From positions 496,001-560,000 of the forward strand of contig JAPXFQ010001678.1 of the NCBI GenBank assembly GCA_028564705.1: 64,000 bases of DNA. The letters run 5' to 3'. Positions 22,601 through 34,332 of the stretch are shown one piece after another; within the stretch, counting starts at the first letter, position 1, and the number at the start of each line of letters is the position of its first letter. The notes beneath the pieces are model-generated. The model had not been told where the DNA came from. It ran no database searches and was given only the letters and a program-made list of their open reading frames with translations. A program made the position numbers and the translations under genes. The DNA comes from Apricaphanius iberus. Its lineage: Eukaryota; Chordata; Actinopteri; Cyprinodontiformes; Aphaniidae.

Positions 22601-24380
22601 ATTTCAATTCAATTCAGTTTATGTATATAGCGTCGTTTTACAACAGATGTCATCTCGAGGCACTTTACAAGAAGAGTTTTTACAATACAATGTTTAATAT
22701 AGGAATTAGAGAACCACAGAAGGTTGTGTCGTGAATTCTCAGCAATCCCTCACGTTCCTCCACTGGAATGCCATCTTAGTCAGGGTCATCAAGCAGGGCG
22801 GGTCAGAGAGAAAACAGGTTAGCGCTTGAATTGACAGCACATCATGCAGTTGGGGAGAAGTAGGAGAGAACGTAGGAACTGACTCTAATAATGTCCTCCA
22901 ACAGCCTAGCCTAAAGCAGCATAGCTACTAACATTAACCTGTCTCCTACTTACTATGAGACCTAACTACTAACACTCTCTACCTGGCTTATATTAATCTA
23001 TCTCTACCTAGCTACTACTACTACTACCTGACCACTAACATTAACCTGTCTCTTCCTAGCTACCTGTCTAACGTGTCTCTAACTACCTGTTAACGTGTCT
23101 CAAACTCTAAGCTTTGTCAAAGAGAAATGTTTTAAGCCTAGCTTTAAAGATAGACAAGTTGTCTGCTTCACGAACCAACCCTGGGAGCTGGTTCCATAGG
23201 ACGGGAGTCTGGTAACTGAAAGATCTGCCACCCATTCTACTTTTAGAAATCCTAGGGACTACCAGTAAACCTGCAGTCTGAGAGCGAAGGGCTCTGTTAG
23301 GAACATATGGAACAATCAGGTTTCTTATGTATGATGGAGCTTGATTATTAAGAGCTTTATATGTCAGAAGGAGGATCTTGAATTCTATTCTAGATCTCAC
23401 TGGGAGCCAGTGAAGACAAGCTAAAATGGGGTAAATGTGATCTCTTCTTCTTTTATTCATTAGAACCCTTGCAGCAGCCTTTTGGACTAACTGAAGACTT
23501 TTAATTGTATTCTGTGGACTACCTGATAATAAAGAGTTACAATAATCCAGCCTTGAAGTAACAAAGGCATGGACTAGTTTTTCAGCATCACTCCTGTACA
23601 GGATGGTTCTAATTTTTGCAATATTCCTAAAGTGAAAAAAGGAAATATTAAAGACTACTTTAATGTGAGATCTAAATAACATATCTTAGTCAAAAATAAC
23701 ACCAAGGTTCTTTGCTTTATTACTCGAGGCTAATTTAATGCCGTCCGGGTGAAGGGGTTGACTAAGTAGTTTCTTTTTCAGAGCTTCTGGTCCAAAGATG
23801 ATAACTTCTGTTTTATCAGAAGCAAGAAGTTTAGAGTCATCCAAGTTTTTATATCTTCCAGACATGTCTGTAGTCTACCTAACTGTTTGGATTCATCAGG
23901 ATTTATGGATAGATATAGTTGTGTATCATCTGCGTAACCATGGAAATTTATCCCATGCTGCCTAATGATTTTACCAATAGGAAGCATATATATATAGTAA
24001 AAAGAATCGGCCCAAGCACCGAACCCTGTGGTACTCCGCAAGTAACCATTGAGGCCGAGGAAGATCCATCGTTTACCTGAACAAACTGAAATCTGTTGGA
24101 CAAATAAGATTTAAACCAGCCTATTATACAGACACTTTGAAGCCTTTCTATGAGAATATTGTGATCGACAGTGTCAAAGGCAGCACTGAGATCTAACAGG
24201 ACCAGAATGTTCACCGGTTCATTGTCTCAGGCTATGAGCATATCATTAGTAACCTTCACCATAGCTGTTTCAGTGCTATGATGAGCTCCAAACCCTGACT
24301 GAAACTTCCCAAACAGCTCATTATTGTTTAAATGCTAACACATCTGACGTGCAACTATTTTCTCAAGAATTTTAGACAAG
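22601..24380 (-). mobile_element. L2/CR1-type LINE, second family, truncated
   Basis: The 3' end, with an (AATTG)-type tail, lies at 22601-22614 (- strand GAATTGAATTGAAAT). RT pieces are read at 24214-23948 ([29 protein letters not shown]), 24041-23778 ([16 protein letters not shown]) and 23682-23107 (LDYCNSLLSGSP, LHWLPVRSRIEFKILLLTYK). The frames do not join. Over the RT C-terminus and 3' UTR it is nearly the same as the copy at 39.5-41.1 kb, so the family was active more recently than most here. Confidence 0.88.
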
Positions 24381-26394
24381 AAGGGAAGGGAAAGAAAAAG
24401 CTTTAAAGATTTTGACCTAGAATTTTTTTCTTTACTCCTACTTAAACACTGCTATTGAAGTCCAGAGAAAACGAAAAGCTGGTCAGACTTAGAAATTGGT
24501 TCTTCAAAAAAAAAGTCTCAATTTCCTGTCAGAACTTTCGTAGCTTGGCACCACAAATGAATAATAAACGGCTTCAGAGTTCCATAACCTTTTCATTGAA
24601 CTTCATATTGCAGATGTTTTACTGGTAAACTAATCCCATTAACACTGTGCTACTCTCATCTTGCTGTGGCCATTCACTAAAATTCCTATGGCACTGTCTG
24701 GAACCAAATCGACCTTTTAAATGTTTGCAGTCACATTCTAAAGGGAACAACAGAAGAGTCTCAGGTCAGCTGATTAGAGCACTGCTGCTCAGATTGGCTT
24801 CAACTAAAGGAGTAAGTAGTTGGACATTGTCCATCAGTGACAATGGGAACAGGCTAGAGGGCACCGAACAGAACATTATGAGCTTAAGAAGACTATGATT
24901 TGCATATACAAGGAATCATTGGTAGATCTAAAATATGCATATGTAAGTTAATTGTTTTTCAGGTGGTCTTTGAATCCACATGGGTAGTCTAGTTTGTGTG
25001 TTGCACTGTGATTTGTTATATCAGGTACCTCAGGGTGAGTGTGTGTGTTTTCAGCAGTGAATTCTCAGAGGTCAGAGCCGAGGCTTTGTACTGCCTTGCT
25101 CTGATGTCACTGAGCTGTCAGTTGAGTCTTTGTCACATATTTTCCTGTCTCCTGCAGAAGCTTTGTGCAAAGCTCGGAGGAGCATGATAGTGTGGGCAAA
25201 ACTATTTTCTCAAAAATATAAAGTAACATTCATGTGATTAACTGCTTCACTATTTCACAGTAATCACTCCTCCACCCCAAGTTAATACTGTGACTACAGT
25301 TACACTAAACATATTTTGTGCTATGTCATTGGCAGCTTTGTGCATCTAGAAACTGAAGGCTTAACCATTTTTTCAATATCTTCATTCATTCAATACTGAT
25401 TTTTCTCAGTTTTACATCAGATTTCATGGGAAGCATATGCTACAAAATAATTCCACTTCTGTTTCATCGGTGCACTATAGGTTTTTCCAGAAGTCTTGGG
25501 AACCATTAAGGATGCCATTTTTCTAACTCTCCTGCTCATTGTTGTATACTAAACATTAATCCTAACTGGGACCAGTGCAGGATGGAGCAGTAGCAGCGGA
25601 ACAGTGAGGAGCTCGGGATTAACTTTGGCATGAATGAGGCAAGTAGACTGATGTGGAAGTTATCAAAGAAAGGAGACTGGGAGCTGAAGAAAAACCTGTC
25701 CAATTGCTTTGAGAGCCTGCCTGGAGCAAATAGAATCAAAAAACCAAAAGCTTTCGAAATCAAAAAGTTACTATTGTGCTTACTCTGCAAAAAATGTTGG
25801 ATAAATTATCTGGAAATCTATTTTCCTTTAGCCTTTATAGATCTTTATACAACCTTCTCTTGAGCCTTATCAGCAAAATGTTGTGCCTACTGGCTGGATC
25901 CTGCTGGAGGGTCTCACAAGTTAAATTATACTAATGCCCACACACACAGCACTGCAGGAATTGAAAGGCTTTTTGAGATCTTTGAATTAACTTCGTAACA
26001 TCAGATAGGTTCTACGCAAGAGGGATTTTTTTAATCATTTGGATCCGTCTGTAACCAGACCTGTGTGTGCTTAGTGAAATTGAACCAAAATTGTTTGGTT
26101 AGCTATTTTCCTTTTAAAAACAACAATTGGTATTTAATAATGTTATTATTGTCTGATTTAAAAATGTATTTTATGATCTAACTTATATATGTTCCATTTT
26201 TAAAGTTTAATACTAAGCCTCTCGCCAAATGACCGCTGCAGATTTGTCAGAAAACCTTTAGTTTCCTTTTAGAATTAACATTTTCTATGAGATACTATAC
26301 TACAAAATCTTCCCACAAATGTGGACCATTGATTGCAAACAAGATTTGTTCATTTGCACCCACAAAAAAGTGATTTTCCTAACAAATTAATTCA
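24381..26394. other. No gene seen
   Basis: This is unremarkable AT-rich sequence with short ORFs only and no identified repeat edges. A 77-codon frame at 25630 has no recognisable domain. Confidence 0.4.
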
Positions 26395-26916
26395 AGCCTA
26401 TGTTGCAAAAAAGAGTACACCCAAATTATGGTCTTAGTAGAAAAGCGACCCTTATGACTACAAAATTCATATTCATAGGCATTCAAACACAGGTAAGTGT
26501 TATGATTCATTTAAGAGCTGTCCAGCAGACAGGTGCCTACAAAAGGGCATTAATTAACAAAGAGAAGCTTTTCCCATTTCAAGCTTTCAGCAATCGCTCC
26601 CCATGGAAGAGAAATGTCGCAAAATCCGATAGGGAAATAATTTCTTTTACACAAAAAAGGTGAGGACTACAAGAAGATCAGCAACACTTTACATATCAGT
26701 CAAAATACTGTAGCAAAAGTTATCCAAAAAATTTAGAATGATGGAAGGGAGACCATCTTACAGAGATGTCCAGGCCGCCCACGGAAGTTAACACCTCGAT
26801 ATGAGCGTCTTCTGATGAGAAGGGTTGAAGAAAATCGCCATGCAAGTTTACTGCAGGTAGCCAAAGCAGTAGAAAGCCAAGCTGGAGTGACCATTTCCCG
26901 TGACACCATACGGTGC
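26395..26916 (+). pseudogene. Tc1-like transposase N-terminal fragment, cut off
   Basis: Read across several frameshifts, the + strand encodes a paired-like DNA-binding part: DYKKISNTLHIS, then a GRPRKLT AT-hook-like motif (from about 26771) and LQVAKAVESQAGVTISRDTI. It stops abruptly at 26916, where an 878-bp duplicated segment begins, so the catalytic half is missing. It differs from the other Tc1 copies here. Confidence 0.75.
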
Positions 26917-27794
26917 ACAATATAGCCTCCAATACTATATATATAGTGTTCTGTAGGTCTTTATTTCACTAATTTTGCTAATTTAAATTAGTTGTCAACA
27001 GAGCTAAATGAGAAGCTATGTTCCCACAGATAAGCGACCATGGTTTGCTTCATATTTTCCATGTCTCTTGAGTCCAAGCAGCATTCCTGTGAGTCACTGA
27101 GTCATGGGACTCCTCAGACAAAATAGAAAACATAGAACAGAAACACAGAGATGACTGCTCTGACTAAGGAGCCTCAAGAAGAGACGGATTAAAATAGCCA
27201 ACAATAGAAGCTTGTGTATCTACCTCTTCACAGTGGAGCTTTTGTCTCCTCCTTGTGGCAGAGACACCAACTGTTGCCTACCAACGTACACCAACATATT
27301 CTACTTTATTTTTAATTTGTTGTATGAATAGTTTTGTTTTGCAGAACAACTTTCAGATTCTTACATCACTCATTTTTAGTAAACTTTAAAATTCAGGCTT
27401 CTCAGCGGACAGGACTTGTGTTTCATTCAATAGTCAAGTCACATTTTTTACAAGATAAGAAAATTGCTTAGTGATCACAAGTGAGAAAGACTTGTTTATT
27501 CTGAGCATTTTAGGTAAATTTCTTTCCTGTTTAAAATATTTAAACATTTAGACACTCCTCTAGTTGGAAAACATGAAAAAGGAATATCTGGTATAGATCA
27601 GAAACATTGGTGTAGAACAGAAACAAGCTTGAGGTGTCATTTTCAGACAACGTGCCAATCAGCCGGATCAACAAACAGCACAACTCTGAAGTAGGTTAAA
27701 ACGTGACGAGAAAACAGACTTGAGCTTGGATACAAGGAACCTGGGGTGGAACGAGAGCATTTGGAGCCGGACAGCCACCGGGTTAATGACCTTG
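26917..27794. repeat. 878-bp direct duplication, copy A
   Basis: This copy matches 29733-30610 from ACAATATAGCCTCC to AATGACCTTG with scattered substitutions and no net length change. Its last 160 bp are the truncated LTR and adjoining part of the gypsy element at 30.45 kb, which continues past copy B but not past copy A. Copy A is therefore the derived one. It lies against a truncated Tc1 fragment on its left. Confidence 0.9.
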
Positions 27795-28135
27795 AATTGA
27801 ATTACCTCTGCAGCATGCCATGAAGTATGGCAAAGGCCTGCTAACAAGCCCTAAATTTGCATAAGCTGTGTTGGAGCTGGGATGCATCTAAACCCTGTTG
27901 GACAGTGGCTCTCAAGGAACGGGTTGGAGATCCCTGACCTGCTGTAAGCTGTCAACTTTACAGTACAGAATGGAGAGCAGCACTCTCAGCACCCATAGTT
28001 CCAAAGGCCTTGAATGTCAGATAGTGATAAAATGTTTTTTATGCAGTTGGTGTGAGTTTCTAGTTTCAACTGTACTTGGGTTCACCTCCACAGTTTGGGC
28101 TTTGAAACACAGCTCATGATAAAAGATATTACAAT

Positions 28136-28511
28136 TAGGGATGCAAAAATACCACTTTTTAAAAACCGATTCAATACCGATACTTGGATCTGAGTACTTG
28201 CAGATACCGAGTACCAATACAGATCCTTCTATCACACAAAAAAATGCAATGAATTGGAAGACAGGTTTTATTTTTTTCTCTGCTTGTTACAGCAAATGAT
28301 GGTGAATAAGATAAAAAATAAAATACTAATAAGAATGACCACAAAACTAAAATTTCAGTAGAAAAATAAAAATTTTCTGTGAAATTATTGCAGAGTTTCC
28401 ACATTTTGGGGGATCTTTTCATGGTATCGGTTAACTGTAACCAATATCGATACAGTACATATATATCAGTTATCAGTACCGATACCCAATACCAGTATCA
28501 GTGCATCCCTG
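28136..28511. mobile_element. hAT-type MITE
   Basis: The element begins TAGGGATGCA and ends TGCATCCCTG, flanked on both sides by ATTACAAT (28128-28135 and 28512-28519). That 8-bp duplication is typical of hAT transposons. The interior carries the CCGATAC/GTATCGG-type words common in this fish MITE. There is no coding capacity. Confidence 0.88.
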
Positions 28512-28779
28512 ATTACAATAAATGAATTTAAGGAGATTTACATTTAGCTTAACCAGTGAAGATCTGCTTTCACAAAATTATTCTTTCTAAGTTACTCTTT
28601 GAAAATAATTTTTCATACACAGCCCATGACTTACAAATCTTAATGTTAAACATTTAAACAGGGACTTAACATGGCAGGTCCCCTGAGGGTTTGTGCTTGG
28701 CGCATTGCTCTTTTCACATTATCTGCTGCCTTTTAGTCTTCTTTTATGATCTTTAAAAAGTAACCTTTCTCTGTTGTGC

Positions 28780-29694
28780 TAAAGACCTGGAGCTCTATGT
28801 TCCTTTTACCATTGGAAACTGTGCTGACTTCTCCAAACAAGAATCCTACCTATCTGCAATTAGAGGTTTGTTGTCTCACAATTCCTTTCCTCTTAATACA
28901 GATGAGACAGAGCTGATGATCACTGGACTGCAAAAATGTCTCCTTTTGTCCCAAAACTTTTCCCTGAGACTTAATGAATATGTCATAAACTGTAGGGACA
29001 TGGTAAAAACCTTGGTGCATGGTTCGATCCGGTGCTCTCCTTTAAGCCTAAGCTAAAAGGGACTGCATTTTGTCATCTTAGGATCATAACAAAAATTTAG
29101 ACAGGCTTTTTTTTTTGAAAATGCAGAGATTCTTTGCAATGCATTTGTGTCTTTGCATATTGACTATTTTTATGGCTCTGCTTTCTGGATTATCAAAGAA
29201 AAGTTTAAGATGCTTACAGAGGGTGCAAAATGTGGCTTCTCTTATTCTGAAATACGCTGGTTACCTTGTCAGGTTAGAGCACATTTTAAGGTCCTGTTTC
29301 CGACCTACAAGGCTTTAAATGGTTTGGCACCTTCATATCTTTTTGAACTTCCAACCTTTGCTCTGAGGGAATTGGCTTTTTAAAACTTCCCAAAGTTAGA
29401 TGCAAAAATATTGGGAGTATGCCTTTTCCTTTCGTGCCCCATCTTTGTGGAACAATCTACCTCAAGAAAATAGGCAGGCATGCACTGTTCAGCATGTTCA
29501 CTTGTTTATGCTATCTTGTGTGTCCTAATTACAGGCTTTTTTATTTTTGTTCTTATTCCCTTTTGTGTGATGTTTTAAATTTCCATTGTTTTATGGTGTA
29601 TTGTTTTTTTATTATTTACTTATTTTATTCTCTAGCAGTTTGTTTAAAACTTTCATATAAATAAAGTATTATTATTATTATTATTATGATTATT
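28780..29694 (+). mobile_element. L2/CR1-type LINE fragment with (ATT)n tail
   Basis: The + strand pieces read as the region after the RT active site (DETELMITG), then LTEGAKCGF and KVLFPTYKALNGLAPSYLFE, with frameshifts. The element ends in TTCATATAAATAAAGT followed by ATT repeats, a LINE 3' end. It is 5'-truncated and lies between the two 878-bp duplicates. Confidence 0.8.
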
Positions 29695-29732
29695 TAAGGA
29701 GTCTTAAAGTTGTTGTTTTTTTGTCGTTTTTA

Positions 29733-30610
29733 ACAATATAGCCTCCAATACTATATATATAGTGTTCTGTAGATCTTTATTTCACTAATTTTGCTCATTT
29801 AAATCCGTTGTCAACAGAGCTAAATGAGAAGCTATGTTCCCAGAGATAAGCGACCATGGTTTGCTTCATATTTTCCATGTCTCTTGAGTCCAAGCAGCAT
29901 TCCTGTGAGTCAATGAATCATGGGACTCCTCAGACAAAATAGAAAACATAGAACAGGAACACAGAGATGACTGCTCTGACTAAGGAGCCTCAAGAAGAGA
30001 CGGATTAAAATAGCCAACAATAGAAGCTTCTGTATCTACCTCTTCATAGAGGAGCTTTTGTCTCCTCCTTGTGGCAGAGACACCAACTGCTGCCTACCAA
30101 CCTACACCAACATATTCTACTTTATTTTTAATTTGTTGTATGAATAGTTTTGTTTTGCAGAACAACTTTCAGATTCTTACATCACTCATTTTTAGTAAAC
30201 TTTAAAATTCAGGTTTCTCAGCGGACAGGACTTGTGTTTCATTCAATAGTCAAGTCACATTTTTTACAAGATAAGAAAAATGCTTAGTGATCACAAGTGA
30301 GAAAGACTTGTTTATTCTGAGCATTTTAGGTAAATGTCTTTCCTGTTTAAAATATTTAAACATTTAGACACTCCTCTAGATGGAAAAGATGAAAAAGGAA
30401 TATCTGGTATAGATCAGAAACATTGGTGTAGAGCAGAAACAAGCTTGAGGTGTCAGTTTCAGACAACGTGGCAATCAGCCGGATCAACAAACAGCATAAC
30501 TCTGAAGTAGGTTAAAACGTGACGAGAAAACAGACTTGAGCTTGGATACATGGAACGTGGGGTGGAACGAGGGCATTTGGAGCCACTCAGCCACCGGGTT
30601 AATGACCTTG
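29733..30610. repeat. 878-bp direct duplication, copy B (source copy)
   Basis: This is the partner of 26917-27794. At its right end the gypsy element continues without a break, so this copy keeps the ancestral context. Its first 718 bp have no recognised content. The gypsy LTR remnant starts at 30451. Confidence 0.9.
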
Positions 30611-30630
30611 GTGATGGGAAACGGACCAAA

Positions 30631-30876
30631 TTATTTTCCACCTCCTGGTTCATCCGCTCTGTTCTGTCCGTCTGTTTGGGGGTTGAATCCTGAGGAGACA
30701 CTGACGTCAATACCCAACAGTGAACAGAACTCCCTCCAAAACAGGGAGATGAACTGTGATCTTCTGTCTGACACGATGTTGTTAGGCAGACCCTGCAGAC
30801 GGAACACCTCTCGAGCCATCATTTCTGCCAGTTCAGAGGCATTGGGTAACTTGGGGAGAGGAACCAGGTTGACCAT
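30631..30876 (-). pseudogene. Gypsy integrase core fragment
   Basis: The frame reads [20 protein letters not shown], then [14 protein letters not shown] and [10 protein letters not shown], the second half of an rve integrase core that inserts the cDNA into host DNA. The Glu region (PQTDGQ) is followed by a frame break and the LTR stub, so the C-terminal part is missing. The first half lies upstream in a different frame. Confidence 0.85.
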
Positions 30877-30925
30877 CTTGGAGAAACGGTCAACTACAGT
30901 GAGCAGGACAGTGTTACTTCGAGAG

Positions 30926-31705
30926 TCAGGAAGACCGGTGACAAAGTCTAATGACAGGTGGGACCAGGGCCAACGAGGAATAGGGAGTGGATGGAGCAGT
31001 CCTGTCGGAGACCAACGGGGATTTTTGACCCGAGTAGAGGTGCAACAGGCAGCTGGTGTCTTTACGCAGAGTCGGCCACCAGAACCCCGACTGCACCACC
31101 GCCAGAGTCTTAGTTATCCCTGGGTGACAGAACAGCTTAGACCAATGACAGAACTGTAAGTCTAGAGATATCAGATTATCAGGAACAAATAGACTGTTCT
31201 TGGGGCATTGAGCAGGTGGAGGCAGATTGCGATGGGCTCTTAGAATGGTGCGTTCAATGGAAGTGATTGGTAACCTGGTTTTAGCTGGTAGAATGAAGTC
31301 TGGATCTTCACGATTGGCAGACCAAACCTCTGCCTGGAACTGTCGAGACAAGGTATCAGATTTCACATTCTTGCTCCCGGGACGATAGGATAGCGTAAAC
31401 TGAAACCTGCCAAAGAACAAGGCCCACGGAGCCTGCCGATGGATCAATCTCTTAGCCCCTTTAAGGTATTCTAGATTTTTGTGGTCGCTCCACACAACAA
31501 ATGGCAGGGGAGAACCCTCTAACCAATGCCTCCATTGTTGTAAGGCTAACTTGATGGCCAGTAGTTCACAATCCCTCACATCATAGTTCCTTTCAGATGT
31601 GGAAAGTCTACGAGAGAATAAGGCACAGGGGTGTAAGCGGTCATCCTCGAACCTTTGAGATAAGACTGCCCCTACTCCTGTGTCAGAGGCGTCTACTTTG
31701 ACCAC
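30926..31705 (-). pseudogene. Gypsy RNase H and integrase zinc-binding region
   Basis: An open frame of 259 codons starts inside the RNase H domain: KVDASDTGVGAVLSQ (first Asp), CALFSRRLSTSERNYDVRDC with its Glu, and VVWSDHKNLEYL (third acidic residue). It continues to the YRPGSKNVKSDTLSRQF linker and the start of the integrase zinc-binding part ([12 protein letters not shown]...FWWPTLRKD). The frame then departs from the expected HHCC pattern, which marks a frameshift. The upstream RT is in another frame. Confidence 0.88.
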
Positions 31706-31736
31706 AAATGCTTTATGGGATGCGAAGAATAGGTGC

Positions 31737-32186
31737 CTACGTAAATAGTTCCTCGAGTAGCTGAAAAGCTTCTTTAGCTTGCATGGTCCACTTGAAGTGG
31801 GACTGGACAGACGTCAAACGATGTAATTGGGCGGCGACTGAACTGTAATTCTTTGTGAAGTGTTGATAGAAGTTGGCGAACCCCAGGAACCGTTGGAAAT
31901 CCTTGACATTACCAGTTTCGGGCCATTTCAGGACTGCGCTGAACTTAGAAGGTTCCATGCCGATCCTTCCTGGGGAAATGACTGCCCCCAGGAAGGTCAT
32001 CTGAGTCTGGTGAAATTCACACTTTTCTGCCTTGACATACAGTATAACTGGTTCTCGAGGAGAGGAATTAATAATTCTCGGACATGTTGTATATGGGACG
32101 GCAGATCCTTTGAAAAACCACAGAATATCGTCAAGATAGACAAAAACTGACCTGTTGAGAAAGTCCCGAAGGACTTCGTTTAACAT
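31737..32186 (-). pseudogene. Gypsy reverse transcriptase, C-terminal half
   Basis: The frame begins in the palm with a YLDDIL active-site motif (VFVYLDDILWF) and runs through KAEKCEFHQTQMTFLGAVIS and FLGFANFYQHFTKNYS to the connection with RNase H. The fingers and first palm Asp are absent: only about 75 bp separate this frame from protease-side sequence. Enzyme activity is impossible as it stands. Confidence 0.88.
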
Positions 32187-32261
32187 GGCTTTTTTTTGGC
32201 TCTTTAATCTCAGACTTTTCTGTCAAACAAATCTTAAGGCAAGAAGCACCCCAGGACAGAA

Positions 32262-32359
32262 TTAGACCAGTAGACCAATTGATGATGGGTTGATGTTGGA
32301 CAACCATGGTCGGCCTAGAATGAGAGGAACCTCTGAAGACCGAACCACCACGAAATGTT
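32262..32359 (-). pseudogene. Gypsy protease-RT linker fragment
   Basis: Downstream of the nested Harbinger the - strand reads HFVVVRSSEVPLILGRPWLS, the stretch that follows the aspartic protease in gypsy polyproteins. It continues the protease frame at 33838 only with a 1-nt shift, so a frameshift adds to the insertion damage. Confidence 0.75.
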
Positions 32360-32659
32360 CTGGGGTCTCATTTATAAAACATTGCGTAGAATCCCTACTA
32401 AAAGTGTACGTACGACCAAAACAAAAAGTTTGCATACGCCAAAAAGATTTCTGATTTATAAAACCATGCCTATGCACAGGTGTAAGCAATTTCCCCTTTA
32501 TAAATCACAGTCTTCTTAGAAGTTTGCGCACGTGAATTTGGCTCATATCCCTGCCTGAACATGCCCAAATCTGGCTATAAAAGGTCAATGCAAAGCAGGA
32601 CATGAATATTGATGCATATGAAGAAGAGGGGAAATATGGCAACAACAAAAGAAAAACAA

Positions 32660-32873
32660 GAAGAGAAACTTTACGGAGATGTTGATTGCAGTGCTAGTGG
32701 GTGAAGTGGAGGCTAGAAGAGACATTTTATTTGGTGGACAGAGCAGCGGTGTCACAAATAAAAGGAAGAACTGTGAATGGCAGCATGTGGCGCCTGCAGT
32801 GCAGACTGTCAGTGCAACTGACAGCACGGTACCCGAAATAAATAAAAAAAAAGTGGTCGGACCTCAAAGTTGA
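32660..32873 (+). pseudogene. Harbinger Myb/SANT-like accessory protein remnant
   Basis: The frame reads RNFTEMLIAVLVGEVEARRD, LFGGQSSGVTNKRKNCEWQH and a KK-WSDLKVE end, the trihelix found in Harbinger partner proteins and in the host protein NAIF1. In autonomous elements this protein helps the transposase reach DNA and the nucleus. One extra A in an A-run near 32848 shifts the frame before WSDLKVE, and the N-terminal ATG near 32637 is in another frame. Confidence 0.75.
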
Positions 32874-33107
32874 GGGGGGAAAAAAAACACTTGCCTCCCA
32901 CCGACAGAGTGGGTCTGCTACTGGAGGGGGTACGTGTAGACCCGAACTGACACTAAATATGAGCATATTTTAAGGAGACAGACTAATAGGCCATGTATTT
33001 TGAGCTCTTAGATGGCGAGGATTAGGAGGCTGAGGAAGATGAGGTTGCCCAGCGTCTAGTGACAGCTATTGGTACCTTAAATGATACAACAAAAACATTT
33101 TTACATC

Positions 33108-33419
33108 CTAGCCGATCCTTGCTCCCTGGGTGAAGGCTTCCTGTCGAGGAGGAGGCGGCTGTTGGTCGGGGTTCTCATGCTGGGGAGGTGGTAGGCCAGG
33201 AGGGAGGGGAATTTCCTCGGACGGGGCACTTGTATTAATATGGGTGCAGTCAATTGCGCCGATTATGTTTGGGAAACCGCACATTGCTGCAAATTGCATC
33301 TTAATTTCGGCCTGCTCCCCCACAGTATATGCAAACGGGACGTATTGCCTGCTCATTTTAATGATCCCAGGCATTATTGCGCTCAGGGACGCCAGATGAT
33401 TCAATTTAATAATTGACAC
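33108..33419 (-). pseudogene. Harbinger transposase fragment (HARBI1-like)
   Basis: The - strand frame contains FAAMCGFPNIIGAIDCTHIN and APSEE, the stretch around the first catalytic Asp of the DDE nuclease in PIF/Harbinger transposases (GAIDCTHI). The rest of the catalytic domain is missing, and the frame ends in a Pro/Gln-rich tail that is probably not native. This is a short remnant, non-functional. Confidence 0.85.
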
Positions 33420-33837
33420 ACAGTCCCGGCCCTTTTATCTGAGTTTAAGGTTTTGAGATAAATTTTATTTATCTATTTTAATATTGAAAAATGTTTTTAG
33501 AAGAGCTACAGCTCACTGCAAAGCTACAATAAAGACATCATTGCTGGTTTGGATGTTTATAATAACATGAATCCATAATTAATGTTTGTTGTGAGGTGAA
33601 ATGATATGCGTGAGAGGAGTAATATGCAGTCTGTCTGCAGTTCACCCCCTCACCAACTGCGTCGTCGATTCCGTCGTCACCAAAATGTCCGTACGCATGG
33701 GTCAGAGTTGGAGTACCTGTGCGCACATTTTCCCGTCAAGTCTGTTTTTTATAAATCACAACTTTTGCTTTGAAAGTGGCGTACGCCAGTTTCAGCCCCG
33801 TTTTGTGCGTACTCAACGTTTATAAATGAGACCCCTG

Positions 33838-34200
33838 TTCCGTATGGTTTTTAGCAATCTGGATGGTAGTGGGTAAGGTCTGATGAGTAATGGTCTCGAT
33901 GACATGACCGTTAATAGCCATAATTTTGCGTGGCTTGGGCAGAAGTTCTATGGGCAACTCTAAAGTTTGGGCTAGTTCCATATCAAAAAAGTCTGCATCT
34001 GCCCCAGAATCGATGAAAACCTGGATCTCTGTGAGTTTGGGAGAATCCACAAACCGTAACGTGCATCCTGAGGGGGGTTTCTTCTCAAAACAGGAAATGG
34101 GACTCAGTAAGGCCCCCTCGCTCCTGAGTTTGGCCTTTTAACGGACATCCGGACGCACGATGACCACCTTTGCCGCAATAGAAGCAGAGACCCAGACTGA
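33838..34200 (-). pseudogene. Gypsy gag zinc knuckle and aspartic protease remnant
   Basis: Near 34190-34140 the - strand reads CFYCGKGGHRASGCP, a CCHC zinc knuckle from the end of gag. A different frame (34050-33838) gives IQVFIDSGADADFFD, the D-S-G active-site region of a retroviral-type protease, and continues to AKNHTE, where the Harbinger element interrupts it. The shift of frame between knuckle and protease could be a lesion. Most of gag (34200-34332) is unreadable. Confidence 0.82.
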
Positions 34201-34332
34201 ATCGACGGTGTTAGCAATTGTCAGGTTAGCAATTCCTTGTACTATCTCATGAACACCACGCTCAAGTGCTGTGTTAGACCCCTCAATCTTGGAACACCAT
34301 TCAGAAGTGGATCCATGTTGGCGAGATCGTAC

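Larger units (their letters stand above)
32363..33834. mobile_element. PIF/Harbinger DNA transposon nested in gypsy
   Basis: The ends are inverted copies: GGGTCTCATTTATAAA at 32363 and TTTATAAATGAGACCC ending at 33834. The 3-bp word CTG flanks both sides (32360-32362, 33835-33837). Both genes of the superfamily are present as remnants: a Myb/SANT-like protein on the + strand and a transposase piece on the - strand. At 1472 bp it is a deletion derivative of what is usually a 3-kb or longer element. It inserted after the gypsy element. Confidence 0.92.

Noticed and set aside
26917..30610. The 878-bp duplicates as a pair of LTRs
   Set aside because: Their ends are not TG...CA, the interior has no retroelement order, and one copy stops inside another element's edge.
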